DNA of 64,000 bases from Denitrificimonas halotolerans (GTDB lineage: Bacteria; Pseudomonadota; Gammaproteobacteria; Pseudomonadales; Pseudomonadaceae). This document shows, piece after piece, positions 1-8,283 of this stretch; positions within the stretch are counted from its first letter, which is position 1; every line of letters begins with the position of its first letter. The position numbers and the translations under genes were made by a program. The notes beneath the pieces are model-generated. The model searched no databases and had not been told where the DNA came from. It saw nothing but the letters and a program-made list of their open reading frames with translations. The stretch covers positions 17,335 through 81,334 of the forward strand of contig NZ_JAXIVU010000012.1 in assembly GCF_034259425.1 (NCBI RefSeq). Direction: 5' to 3'.

Positions 1-306
1 ATTCAGCCTGAAGATTTTGGTATCAGCAGTCAGTCGCTTATTGGTTTAGAAGTAGCGGATGCGTCAGCCTCTTATAAACTGATTTATGATGCTTTAGGGA
101 AGCGTGAACAGCCTTATGCTCATAAAGCCGCAGAAATGATTGCCCTGAATGCAGGTGCTGCATTATATGCAGCGGGTGTGGCCAGTACTTTGAAAGAAGG
201 TGTGGAGCGTGCCCACGATACTATCTACACTGGGTTGGCTTTAGAGAAGTTATCTGAGTTGGTGTCTTTTACTTCCGTGTTTAAGCAGGAGGCCGCAAAC
301 GCATGA
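1..306 (+). CDS. trpD: anthranilate phosphoribosyltransferase, C-terminal part (5' truncated by window edge)
   Basis: The reading frame is open from base 1 and ends in TGA at 304-306. It encodes the last 101 residues of TrpD, which joins anthranilate to phosphoribosyl pyrophosphate in tryptophan synthesis. The segment PEDFGISSQSLIGLEVADAS and the NAGAALYAAG motif (helical C-terminal domain, near the family's end) are characteristic. Its stop overlaps the trpC start by four bases (ATGA), so the two are translationally coupled as in other trpGDC operons. The active-site phosphate loop lies outside the window. Assignment is secure from the motifs plus the trpC neighbour. Confidence 0.9.
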   Translation: MQPEDFGISSQSLIGLEVADASASYKLIYDALGKREQPYAHKAAEMIALNAGAALYAAGVASTLKEGVERAHDTIYTGLALEKLSELVSFTSVFKQEAANA

Positions 307-1106
307 GTATTCCAACGGTTTTAGAGAAAATTGTCGCGCGAAAGCATGAAGAGGTTGCGCAGCGTAAGCAAATTGTGAGCTTGAGTGAGCTGTATGCTCA
401 GGCTGAACAGGCGTCAGCTCCACGTGGATTTGCTCACGCTTTGCAACAACAAGTACGCAAGAAACAGCCAGCGGTGATTGCTGAAATTAAAAAAGCTTCA
501 CCGAGCAAAGGAGTATTGCGAGAAGACTTTGTTCCAGAATGGTTGGCGCAAAGCTATGCACAAGGCGGTGCAACCTGTTTATCTGTGCTAACGGATATTG
601 ACTTCTTCCAAGGTGCTGACCGTTATTTGCAAGAAGCACGTAATGCGTGTGCATTACCTGTAATTCGTAAAGACTTTATGGTTGATCCTTACCAAATTAT
701 TGAAGCGCGTGCATTAGGTGCAGACTGTGTTCTGCTTATTGCTGCTTGTTTAGATGATGGCCAAATGTTAGAGCTGGCTGCTGCAGCTCAAGATATGGGG
801 CTGGATGTTTTGGCAGAAGTACATGATGGCGTAGAGCTTGATCGTGTTTTGACACATTTGGACACGCCTCTGGTAGGTATTAATAACCGTAACTTACATA
901 CTTTTGAGGTGTCACTGGAAACTACATTGGAGTTGTTGCCACGTATTCCAGAAGAGCGCTTAGTGATTACAGAAAGTGGTATTTTACAGCGTACAGATGT
1001 AGAACTGATGGAAATTAATAATGTACATGCTTTCTTAGTGGGCGAAGCATTCATGCGTGCCAATGATCCTGGTGCCGAGCTGAAGCGTTTATTTTTCCCT
1101 AAATAA
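303..1106 (+). CDS. trpC: indole-3-glycerol phosphate synthase
   Basis: A 267-residue TIM barrel that closes CdRP to indole-3-glycerol phosphate, the fourth step of tryptophan synthesis, in the cytoplasm. Visible family motifs are EIKKASPSKG (61-70, catalytic Glu and Lys), RKDF (122-125), EVHDG (172-176), INNRNL (193-198) and TESGI (223-227), covering the usual catalytic residues. The length is normal for the stand-alone enzyme, and it is not fused to TrpF as in enterics. The start overlaps the trpD stop (ATGA). In Pseudomonas aeruginosa the next gene is vfr; here vfr lies about 61 kb downstream (see findings). Confidence 0.96.
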   Translation: MSIPTVLEKIVARKHEEVAQRKQIVSLSELYAQAEQASAPRGFAHALQQQVRKKQPAVIAEIKKASPSKGVLREDFVPEWLAQSYAQGGATCLSVLTDIDFFQGADRYLQEARNACALPVIRKDFMVDPYQIIEARALGADCVLLIAACLDDGQMLELAAAAQDMGLDVLAEVHDGVELDRVLTHLDTPLVGINNRNLHTFEVSLETTLELLPRIPEERLVITESGILQRTDVELMEINNVHAFLVGEAFMRANDPGAELKRLFFPK

Positions 1107-1281
1107 ATTGTAAAGCAACATATCTACCAAATAGGTCAGTGTTGCTCACGGGCGTGATATAAAACGGTTCGGAATATTTGTAGGCGGGTATAGCTGTCGA
1201 CTGATCTACTTTCCGTGCTTTAGGGCAGGTATCAATTTAAACTGACGTATCGTACCTATAATTTCTACAGAGGGTCGTCGT

Positions 1282-1893
1282 GTGGGTAAACCTTGGGTAT
1301 TAGGGCTTACTGGTGGGATTGGCAGCGGTAAAAGTGCGGCTGCTGATGCTTTTGCTGAGCTTGGTGTTGCTACTGTTGATGCTGACCATGCTGCCCGTTG
1401 GGTGGTTGAACCGGGTCGTCCGGCGTTAAGCAAAATTGTTGATCGTTTTGGCAAAGGTATATTGCTTGAGGACGGGCAGCTGAATCGAGCGGCTTTAAGG
1501 GAGCGTGTTTTTGCAGAGCCAGAGCAGCGGCAATGGTTAGAAGAGTTATTACATCCTTTAATACGTGATGAAATTCAGCAATTTTTAGCCGCGGCACAGT
1601 CTCCTTATACGATATTGGTATCACCTTTACTGATTGAGTCTGGGCAGTATAAAACAGTTGAGCGAGTGCTAGTGGTGGATGTTCCCACTGAATTGCAGTT
1701 GGCTCGAGCATTGCAACGAGATCAAGTGCCTGAGGCACAGCTACGTGCCATTATGCAGTTACAATTGGAGCGCGATGAGCGTTTAAAATATGCTGATGAT
1801 GTGCTGTGTAATACCGGTGATAAAGCTGCTTTATATGAAAAAGTAGGTCGCTTACATGAATATTATTTAAGCCTGAAAGGAGGTCAAGTATGA
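1282..1893 (+). CDS. coaE: dephospho-CoA kinase
   Basis: A 203-residue cytoplasmic P-loop kinase that phosphorylates the 3'-hydroxyl of dephospho-CoA, the last step of coenzyme A synthesis. The Walker A sequence GGIGSGKS is at residues 11-18, followed by the VDADHAAR substrate motif (32-39) and HPLIRDEI, all typical of CoaE. The start is GTG at 1282, preceded by an AGAGGG ribosome-binding site. The stop overlaps the yacG start (ATGA). In pseudomonads coaE-yacG normally follows pilBCD; here the 175 bases upstream hold no pilD remnant that I can see. Confidence 0.95.
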   Translation: MGKPWVLGLTGGIGSGKSAAADAFAELGVATVDADHAARWVVEPGRPALSKIVDRFGKGILLEDGQLNRAALRERVFAEPEQRQWLEELLHPLIRDEIQQFLAAAQSPYTILVSPLLIESGQYKTVERVLVVDVPTELQLARALQRDQVPEAQLRAIMQLQLERDERLKYADDVLCNTGDKAALYEKVGRLHEYYLSLKGGQV

Positions 1894-2081
1894 CCACTGT
1901 AACTGAAGTGGATTGCCCGACATGTGGTGCTTCAGTGGAATGGGGAGAGCAAAGCCCCTTTCGTCCATTTTGCAGTGAACGTTGCAAGCTGATTGACTTA
2001 GGGGCGTGGGCTGCAGAAGAGCATGCAATTCCAGGGGAGCCGGACTTAAATGATGTATTTAGTGGTGAGTTGAATAGTTAA
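1890..2081 (+). CDS. yacG: DNA gyrase inhibitor YacG, zinc-binding
   Basis: A 63-residue protein with four cysteines as CPTC (C9, C12) and CSERC (C28, C32), the zinc-finger layout of YacG. The conserved FRPFCSERC and DLGAWA segments are present. Members of this family bind GyrB and inhibit gyrase. The gene overlaps coaE by four bases, the arrangement usual for gamma-proteobacteria. Length and motifs are normal. Confidence 0.93.
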   Translation: MTTVTEVDCPTCGASVEWGEQSPFRPFCSERCKLIDLGAWAAEEHAIPGEPDLNDVFSGELNS

Positions 2082-2198
2082 GAATTGATTTCTATGTGTA
2101 AAAAATATCTGCTGCAGTCTACTAGTATTCTTTTGGCTTTAGTAAGGCGTGCATCCTGAACTTAGCATAGATATTGAGCCCTCCATAGCCATGCGCTG

Positions 2199-2858
2199 TT
2201 ATCCAGTGGATTTTGCGGTTATCGGTGCCCCCATAATGCGCAGTAGTATATTCAACAGTACGCCATATAGCGGAATAAAAAGTAGCAAACTGATTAAAAT
2301 TTTAATGAAGTAGTCGACTACGGCAATTTCTATCCAGTTAGCTGCCATAAAGGCATTACTGCTGCCCCAGAACGCAATAGAAAAGAAGACAAAAGTGTCT
2401 AGTAGGTTGCCTAGTACTGTAGAGATAGTGGGGGCTATCCACCATTGTTTGAGTTCGCGCAAGTGGTCAAAGACCTGTATATCGGCCAGTTGTCCCACTG
2501 CATAGGCCGCGAAGCTGGCTAGAGAAATACGTAAAATAAAGCTGTTAAACTCTAGTAACGCTGCTGCCCCGCGAAAACTGCCTTCTTGGAATAGCACAGA
2601 TACAACATAAGAGATTAAGAGTGCAGGTAACATGACATAGGCAATCACTCGCCGTGCCGCCTGCTTACCTAGTAAGCGCACGGTGAGGTCGGTCGCTAAG
2701 AAAATAAAAGGAAAGCTAAAGGCTCCCCAAGTCGTTTGCCAACCAAATAGCGTCATAGGGAGTTGCACAAGGTAGTTGCTAGCGATAACAATAAAAATAT
2801 GGAACGCAATTAGCGTTGCCACCGCCACACGCTGACGTGGGCTTAATAGATTAAGCAT
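2199..2858 (-). CDS. yhhQ: queuosine precursor transporter, YhhQ/VUT family
   Basis: A 219-residue inner-membrane protein with about six hydrophobic segments and conserved family stretches: FPFIFLATDLTVRLLG near the front and GNLLDTFVFFSIAFWG near the middle. Family members import queuosine precursors (preQ0, preQ1) for tRNA modification. I start it at ATG 2858 (MLNLLSPRQR), which has an AAAGGTG ribosome-binding site. The frame stays open upstream for another 183 codons, but that extension is arginine- and cysteine-rich, overlaps the 3' part of the next gene and looks non-coding. It lies downstream of the TauE gene on the same strand. Confidence 0.88.
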   Translation of the reverse strand: MLNLLSPRQRVAVATLIAFHIFIVIASNYLVQLPMTLFGWQTTWGAFSFPFIFLATDLTVRLLGKQAARRVIAYVMLPALLISYVVSVLFQEGSFRGAAALLEFNSFILRISLASFAAYAVGQLADIQVFDHLRELKQWWIAPTISTVLGNLLDTFVFFSIAFWGSSNAFMAANWIEIAVVDYFIKILISLLLFIPLYGVLLNILLRIMGAPITAKSTG

Positions 2859-2995
2859 AAGACACCTTTTTGAATGGGGTGAGGGAACCATAAGCGCCTC
2901 TGAGGAAGCGCAGTGAGTGCGCATTATACGCACAATTGTCTTAATGAAGCAGAGGGCAATGAGCAGGTTGGTAACTGTGTGGAGGTGCTGCCAGG

Positions 2996-3745
2996 CTACT
3001 CGAGCTGACCGTACAGTAGGGCGGCACTGATCAGTACGAAGACGCTGAAGACAGTTTTCAGTATATGCTGCGGTAAACTGTGTGCGGCACGGACGCCGTA
3101 GGAAACAGTGAGTACGCCACCGATAGCCATAGCGAATCCAGTCATCCAATTGACCTGACCATGAAAGCTGTAAGTGGCTAAAGTGGCAGCGGTCGTCGGC
3201 ACGGCAATGGCTAAAGACAACCCTTGGGCTACAACTTGCGTGGCTCCGAAAAACATAGTGATGATGGGGGTTGCAATTACTGCACTGCCGACACCAAAGA
3301 GGCCGCCGAGAAAGCCTGACATACTGCCTAAAGTAGCAAAGTAAGGCCAAGGAAGATGCCTTAAACCTGTGCTCATCCGTTTGCCGAGGGTTTGGATAAT
3401 ATTCCAAATGGCAATAAATATCAGAAAGCCGATAAAGATTTGACGCATGGTGCGATGATCTAAATCAATTGCAATGACAGCGCCGAACCAAGACAAAATA
3501 AAAGCGCTTAAGCTGAGAATAGTACCTGCCTTCCACTCGATTTTATTGCGCTGATTGTATTTATAGAGCCCTAAAACAATATTAGGTACCACCATAGCTA
3601 AGGCTGTGCCTTGAGCAAGTTGCTGGTCCATCCCATAGAGTAGACTTAAGGTTGGGATTGCAAAAAGGCCACCGCCTATGCCTAATAAGCCACCAAAAAA
3701 ACCCAGCAGTCCGCCAATTATAATATTGAGAATAAAATCAAGCAT
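2996..3745 (-). CDS. TSUP-family (TauE/SafE) sulfite or organosulfur exporter
   Basis: A 249-residue integral membrane protein with around eight hydrophobic segments. The glycine-rich repeats GFFGGLLGIGGG (residues 15-26) and GGLFGVGSAVIATP in the second half are the duplicated TSUP motif. Relatives move sulfite, sulfoacetate or other organosulfur anions across the inner membrane; the substrate cannot be read from sequence. It is divergent from the LysR-type gene at 3950, with about 200 bases between, a common arrangement for a regulator and its target. Confidence 0.85.
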   Translation of the reverse strand: MLDFILNIIIGGLLGFFGGLLGIGGGLFAIPTLSLLYGMDQQLAQGTALAMVVPNIVLGLYKYNQRNKIEWKAGTILSLSAFILSWFGAVIAIDLDHRTMRQIFIGFLIFIAIWNIIQTLGKRMSTGLRHLPWPYFATLGSMSGFLGGLFGVGSAVIATPIITMFFGATQVVAQGLSLAIAVPTTAATLATYSFHGQVNWMTGFAMAIGGVLTVSYGVRAAHSLPQHILKTVFSVFVLISAALLYGQLE

Positions 3746-3914
3746 AGCTAAGTGCCTTATCAGTCTGCGTAGGAAATGCGTTTATTGGACGGGGTGCTGT
3801 GCCAACTAGTCAGTGGTGGGTGTGGGCTAGAGGAGCTTTAACCTACTGTGTTGTGCACGGGGTGGATGATGCCAAAAGCTTTGGTGTTTTGTATATCTCC
3901 TTTATTCTAATGCT

Positions 3915-3935
3915 GTGTTAGATTTTGATTAACAC
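3915..3935. promoter_or_regulatory. inverted repeat, candidate LysR-type operator
   Basis: GTGTTA (3915-3920) and TAACAC (3930-3935) form a perfect 6-base inverted repeat with a 9-base spacer. It contains the T-N11-A pattern typical of LysR-family sites and lies 14 bases before the LysR-type start codon in the divergent intergenic region. Autoregulation is an inference. Confidence 0.5.
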
Positions 3936-3949
3936 TAAGGTGTATTTAT

Positions 3950-4831
3950 ATGCATTTTGATCTTGCAGACCTACGTTTATTTATCAATATTGCAGAACAG
4001 TCGAGCATGACTCAGGGGGCGCGCAAGTCATGTATATCAACTGCTGCCGCCAGTAATCGGATCAAAAAACTTGAAGAACAGATCGGTATTCGTCTGCTGT
4101 ACCGTAATTCTCAGGGCGTCGAATTAACTGCGGCAGGCACCACTTTATTGAAACACGCGCGAATTATTTTGCGCCAAGTGCAGTACTTACAAAATGAACT
4201 ATCAGAGTTTAGTGACCAACAGGTTGGACATATTCGTATTTTTGCCAATACCACAGCTGTGACAGACTTTTTGCCAGAAATTTTGGCAGTGCTGATGGTG
4301 CAGCATCCACAGCTGAGTATTGACTTACAGGAGCGGATTAATTTAGAGGTTTTGCGTGGTGTAGCAGAAGGTGCTGCAGATATTGGCATCACTGCAGGTC
4401 CGATTAAGGCTCAAGATTTAGAGGTGATTCCTTTCAGCACGGATCGATTAGTATTGACAACGCACAGTGAGCACCCATTAGCGCATTTAAGTTCAATCAC
4501 CTTAGAGGAAACCTTAAATTATCCACATGTATGTTTGCAAGAAGGCTCAAGTTTATTACGTTTTTTAAAAAGCCAAGTGGATGGTTTACAGCGTAAACTG
4601 AATGTGCGAATCCAAGTCTTTGGCTTTGAGTCGATGTGTCGCATGATCGAAGCAGGAGTGGGGATTGGTATTATGCCAGCTTCTTCAGCGTTGCGGCATC
4701 AATACACTATGAATTTGAAGGTTATACAATTGGATGAGCCTTGGGCACTGCGTGAACGCAGCATTGTTGTGCGTGACTCGCAAGCACTGCCTGAATACGT
4801 GAAAACTCTCATTAAATTACTGGTTAAGTAG
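3950..4831 (+). CDS. LysR-family transcriptional regulator
   Basis: 293 residues: an N-terminal winged helix-turn-helix (about 5-62, including SCISTAAASNRIKKLEEQIG) and a substrate-binding-like effector domain (about 90-290). The start ATG at 3950 has AAGGTG seven to eight bases upstream. It stands head-to-head with the TSUP exporter and ends only six bases before dctB, so it could control either the exporter, itself or C4-dicarboxylate genes. The effector cannot be predicted. Related LysR proteins beside TSUP genes often respond to sulfur compounds, which is an inference here. Confidence 0.88.
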   Translation: MHFDLADLRLFINIAEQSSMTQGARKSCISTAAASNRIKKLEEQIGIRLLYRNSQGVELTAAGTTLLKHARIILRQVQYLQNELSEFSDQQVGHIRIFANTTAVTDFLPEILAVLMVQHPQLSIDLQERINLEVLRGVAEGAADIGITAGPIKAQDLEVIPFSTDRLVLTTHSEHPLAHLSSITLEETLNYPHVCLQEGSSLLRFLKSQVDGLQRKLNVRIQVFGFESMCRMIEAGVGIGIMPASSALRHQYTMNLKVIQLDEPWALRERSIVVRDSQALPEYVKTLIKLLVK

Positions 4832-4837
4832 CAGTAT

Positions 4838-6700
4838 ATGCAGCCGCTAAAAGACGATATTCATTTTGCTGATTATGAGGCCGGTATGTGGAAAGGGCGT
4901 AGTGCCTTTGCGAGGCCGCGTTGGCGTAATTTATTGTGGTTGGCATTTTTATTTTTGGTTTTACTTTGGCCGATTCAGCGCTTGGTTGAAGGCTATTATT
5001 TAGAAGACCTCAACCGCCGTAATGGACAAACCCTGGATTTGTTTGTCGCGAACTTATTAGGGGTTTTGCAGCGTTATGAGGTGTTGCCGCAAATTTTAGG
5101 CCGGTTACCTGATGTGCAGCAAGCCTTGTTGACCCCCACAGATGAGGATGTATTACAAACTAGCAATGAAATATTACAGCGCATTCAGCAACAGACGGGT
5201 GCTGATGTTATTTACTTGATGGATACCCAAGGTTTGACCTTAGCGGCTTCGAACTGGGCGCAAGAGCGGAGTTTTGTAGGTAATAATTTTGCGTTTCGTC
5301 CGTATTTTCAAGGAGCATTAACAGGCGGGGTGGGTGAGTTTTTTGGTTTAGGTAATATTTCTTCTAAGCGTGGCTATTATTTTGGTAGTGGAGTCTATGT
5401 TGATGGGGAAATCATTGGCGTGATTGTGGTGAAAGTTGATTTAGATTTCACTGAGACCTTATGGGGAAAAACACCTGAGCAATTATTGGTTACTGATAAA
5501 AATGGTGTTGTGATTTTGACCTCAAATGCAGATTGGCGTTTTACCGCCACACGGGAGTTGACTACACAAGAACAGCGTAGTGTCACGGAACATCAGCCTT
5601 ATACTTCAGTAAAACCTGTACCCATAGGCTTAAAGCAGCAAGATTGGCTCACCTTTGACAAAAACCTAGAAACAATCGGTTGGCAGGTGAGTATTTTAGC
5701 GCCACGTCGCTTGATTAATCAGCCAGTTAATACGGCCATGGCGGTGGCTGCAGCATCTTTACTAGCAATATTGTTGACTTTGGGATTATTAATGCAGCGG
5801 CGGCGCCATTATCTTGAGCGCATCACTATGGATGCGCATGCTAAGCGTGTGCTAGAGGAAAATGTGCGTACTCGAACACAAGACTTGCAAACCCTAAATA
5901 GCCGTCTGAAACAAGAGGTTTTAGAGCGTGAGTCTGCACAGCAGGAACTGGTAAGGGCGCAAGATGAGTTGGTGCAAGCGGGCAAGCTGTCAGCATTAGG
6001 CATTATGTCCGCCAGTATCAGTCATGAGCTGAATCAGCCGCTGGCGGCGATTCGTAGTTATACCGATAACGCTAAAATTTTACTGGAAAAAGAGCGTATA
6101 GCTGACGTTCATAAAAATTTAGAGTTGATCGCTGAACTGACAGAGCGTATGGCCTCTATTATCAGTCATTTACGTGCGTTTGCGCGGCGTGATCGTTTAG
6201 CTTCTGAGCATGTAGCATTGCAACCGGCAATCGATGACACCTTGGCGCTGAATGTAAAGCGTCAGCGCAATTTACAAGTGGAGATCGTGCGGGATATTCC
6301 AGATGCCACTTTATGGGTTGAGGCGGGAGAAACCCGTTTACGTCAGGTATTGAATAATCTAATTAGCAATGCTTTAGATGCGCTCAGTGAAAAAGGATTT
6401 CCGCGTAAGATTTGGCTCAGTACCCAAGTGCAAGATGGCTGGGTGATTTTAACAATACGGGATAATGGCCCTGGTTTTACTGTAGAAGCACTTGAGCAGG
6501 CTTGCGAGCCTTTTTATACAACCAAAACAACGGCACGAGGGTTAGGGTTAGGGTTGGCTATTTGTGCAACCTTGATTCAAGCTTTAAAGGGACGCTTAGT
6601 TTTCGCTAATCATCCAGAAGGTGGGGCTGAAATTACATTACATTTACGTCAGATTTCGTCTACAGTCAATTTAAGCTCCAATGAGGATCGTTTTATATGA
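4838..6700 (+). CDS. dctB: C4-dicarboxylate sensor histidine kinase DctB
   Basis: 620 residues. Order: transmembrane segment about 31-49, a periplasmic PDC-type sensing domain about 60-290, second transmembrane segment about 299-319, coiled-coil linker, dimerisation/phosphoacceptor domain with SISHELNQPLAAIRSY (His396), and an ATPase domain with NNLISNALDAL, DNGPGF and GLGLGLAI. DctB senses succinate, fumarate and malate and phosphorylates DctD. The ATG at 4838 lacks a clear ribosome-binding site; ATG 4886 (Met17), preceded by GAGG at good spacing, is an alternative start. The stop overlaps the dctD start (ATGA). Confidence 0.94.
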   Translation: MQPLKDDIHFADYEAGMWKGRSAFARPRWRNLLWLAFLFLVLLWPIQRLVEGYYLEDLNRRNGQTLDLFVANLLGVLQRYEVLPQILGRLPDVQQALLTPTDEDVLQTSNEILQRIQQQTGADVIYLMDTQGLTLAASNWAQERSFVGNNFAFRPYFQGALTGGVGEFFGLGNISSKRGYYFGSGVYVDGEIIGVIVVKVDLDFTETLWGKTPEQLLVTDKNGVVILTSNADWRFTATRELTTQEQRSVTEHQPYTSVKPVPIGLKQQDWLTFDKNLETIGWQVSILAPRRLINQPVNTAMAVAAASLLAILLTLGLLMQRRRHYLERITMDAHAKRVLEENVRTRTQDLQTLNSRLKQEVLERESAQQELVRAQDELVQAGKLSALGIMSASISHELNQPLAAIRSYTDNAKILLEKERIADVHKNLELIAELTERMASIISHLRAFARRDRLASEHVALQPAIDDTLALNVKRQRNLQVEIVRDIPDATLWVEAGETRLRQVLNNLISNALDALSEKGFPRKIWLSTQVQDGWVILTIRDNGPGFTVEALEQACEPFYTTKTTARGLGLGLAICATLIQALKGRLVFANHPEGGAEITLHLRQISSTVNLSSNEDRFI

Positions 6701-8067
6701 TGCAAGTGAGTCATGACACGGATGTACTGTTATTGGACGATGATGCACATTTACGTACGGCTTTATCGCAAACCTTTGATTTGGCTGGGTTGCAGGTGCA
6801 GGCCTATGGTAGTGCGCAAGGTGTCTTAGAGACTTTGCCGGTAGATTGGCAAGGTGTCATTGTCACCGATATTCGCATGCCGGGTATGGATGGTTTAGAG
6901 CTGTTAAAGCAGATTCAAGCATTTGACGAGCAGTTACCGGTGTTACTGATCACAGGGCATGGTGATGTACCTTTAGCTGTAGAAGCGATGCGTAACGGAG
7001 CTTATGACTTTTTGCAAAAACCTTTTGCTAGCGATTTGTTATTAGATAGTGTGCATCGTGCTTTAGGAGTGCGTCGTTTAGTACTGGAGAACCGTTCGTT
7101 ACGTTTAGCTTTAACTGAACAGCGCTTATTGGGTGAGCGTATTTTAGGTGGTTCAGCATGTGTGCAACGTCTGCGTGAGCAGGTCAGGGCACTGGCAGCT
7201 ATTCAAGCTGATGTGTTGATTTCTGGTGAAACCGGCGCAGGTAAAGAAGTGGTCGCACGTGCTTTGCATGATTTGTCGTCCCGTAGCGATAAGCCCTTTG
7301 TTGCCATTAATGCAGGTGCTTTGGCTGAAACAGTGATTGAAAGTGAATTGTTTGGTCATGAGAGCGGTGCTTTTACTGGAGCCCAGAAGCGTCGTATTGG
7401 TAAATTTGAATATGCCAACGGTGGTACAGTCTTTCTCGATGAAATAGAAAGCATGAGCTTGGATGTGCAGGTTAAGTTACTGCGGTTATTACAAGAGCGA
7501 GTGGTGGAAAGGGTGGGTTCCAACCAACTCATTCCTTTAGATATTCGTGTCATTGCTGCAACGAAAGAGGATCTGCTGATTGCTTCAGATGAAGGACGTT
7601 TTCGTGCTGACTTGTATTATCGTCTTAATGTTGCACAAATTCATATTCCTGCACTGCGCCAACGCAGTGAGGATATTCTGCCGTTATTCCAACACTTTGT
7701 AAGTACTGCTTGTACAAAATATAAGAGTGCAGAGCCTATGCTGAGTGCTGCTACTCGTGCGTTACTGTTAGCCCATGAATGGCCAGGTAATATCCGTGAG
7801 CTTCAAAATGCGGCAGAGCGTTTTGCTTTAGGATTGGATTTAGCTATCAGTCCAACTGCTTATCCTGTAGCCCAACAGCATTTGCCTTTAAGCCAGCAAG
7901 TAGAAGCCTATGAGCGTAGCCTTATTATCAGTGAACTGAAGAATCCACATCAGTCGCTACGTGAGGTGGCGGAAGCTTTGCGACTGCCACGGAAGACTTT
8001 ACATGACAAACTGCGTAAGCATGGGTTGAGGTTTGAAGGGGTTGGCGAAAAATCGCCATCAGCTTAG
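6697..8067 (+). CDS. dctD: sigma-54-dependent C4-dicarboxylate response regulator DctD
   Basis: 456 residues: receiver domain with phosphoacceptor Asp58 (VTDIRMPGMDG), an AAA+ domain with GETGAGKE (Walker A) and the ESGAFTGA loop that contacts sigma-54, and a Fis-type helix-turn-helix at the C terminus (REVAEALRLPRKTLHDKL). It activates dicarboxylate transport genes when phosphorylated by DctB. Paired palindromes in and just after its 3' end and a sigma-54 promoter before dctP fit this role. The start overlaps dctB by four bases. Confidence 0.95.
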   Translation: MMQVSHDTDVLLLDDDAHLRTALSQTFDLAGLQVQAYGSAQGVLETLPVDWQGVIVTDIRMPGMDGLELLKQIQAFDEQLPVLLITGHGDVPLAVEAMRNGAYDFLQKPFASDLLLDSVHRALGVRRLVLENRSLRLALTEQRLLGERILGGSACVQRLREQVRALAAIQADVLISGETGAGKEVVARALHDLSSRSDKPFVAINAGALAETVIESELFGHESGAFTGAQKRRIGKFEYANGGTVFLDEIESMSLDVQVKLLRLLQERVVERVGSNQLIPLDIRVIAATKEDLLIASDEGRFRADLYYRLNVAQIHIPALRQRSEDILPLFQHFVSTACTKYKSAEPMLSAATRALLLAHEWPGNIRELQNAAERFALGLDLAISPTAYPVAQQHLPLSQQVEAYERSLIISELKNPHQSLREVAEALRLPRKTLHDKLRKHGLRFEGVGEKSPSA

Positions 8068-8088
8068 TCTGTCTGGCGGAAATCCGCC
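8043..8088 (+). promoter_or_regulatory. tandem palindromes, candidate DctD upstream activating sequences
   Basis: Two related inverted repeats: TGGCGAAAAATCGCCA at 8043-8058 and GGCGGAAATCCGCC at 8075-8088. Their centres are 31 bases apart, about three helical turns, so they face the same side of DNA. The first lies inside the last codons of dctD. Tandem DctD sites upstream of a sigma-54 promoter are established for rhizobial dctA; assignment here is by that analogy. Confidence 0.75.
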
Positions 8089-8175
8089 CATACTGCTTTA
8101 TAGTTCAAGCGAAACTGTAGTTTTCAGTCTTTTTTAGGTATGCCTAGTACGACCTTAGTCTTATATTTTATTTTT

Positions 8176-8191
8176 GGGTATGAAAGTTGCT
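8176..8191 (+). promoter_or_regulatory. sigma-54 promoter for dctPQM
   Basis: GGGTATGAAAGTTGCT has the invariant GG (8177-8178) and GC (8189-8190) dinucleotides separated by exactly ten bases, plus the TTGCT downstream half of the consensus. Transcription would start near 8202, about 80 bases before dctP and about 120 bases after the nearer palindrome. Confidence 0.8.
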
Positions 8192-8283
8192 TTATACCTA
8201 AAGGCCATCAGTTATTTTTCTGGTGTGTTACATAATTTGTCGCACTGTGCGGCACTGACTAATTGAAGTAAGAGGAAATTTTA

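Noticed and set aside
2859..3407. N-terminal extension making the YhhQ frame 402 residues long
   Set aside because: The extension overlaps the TauE-type gene on the same strand in another frame, has Arg/Cys/His-rich composition without hydrophobic pattern, and a good ribosome-binding site supports the start at 2858.
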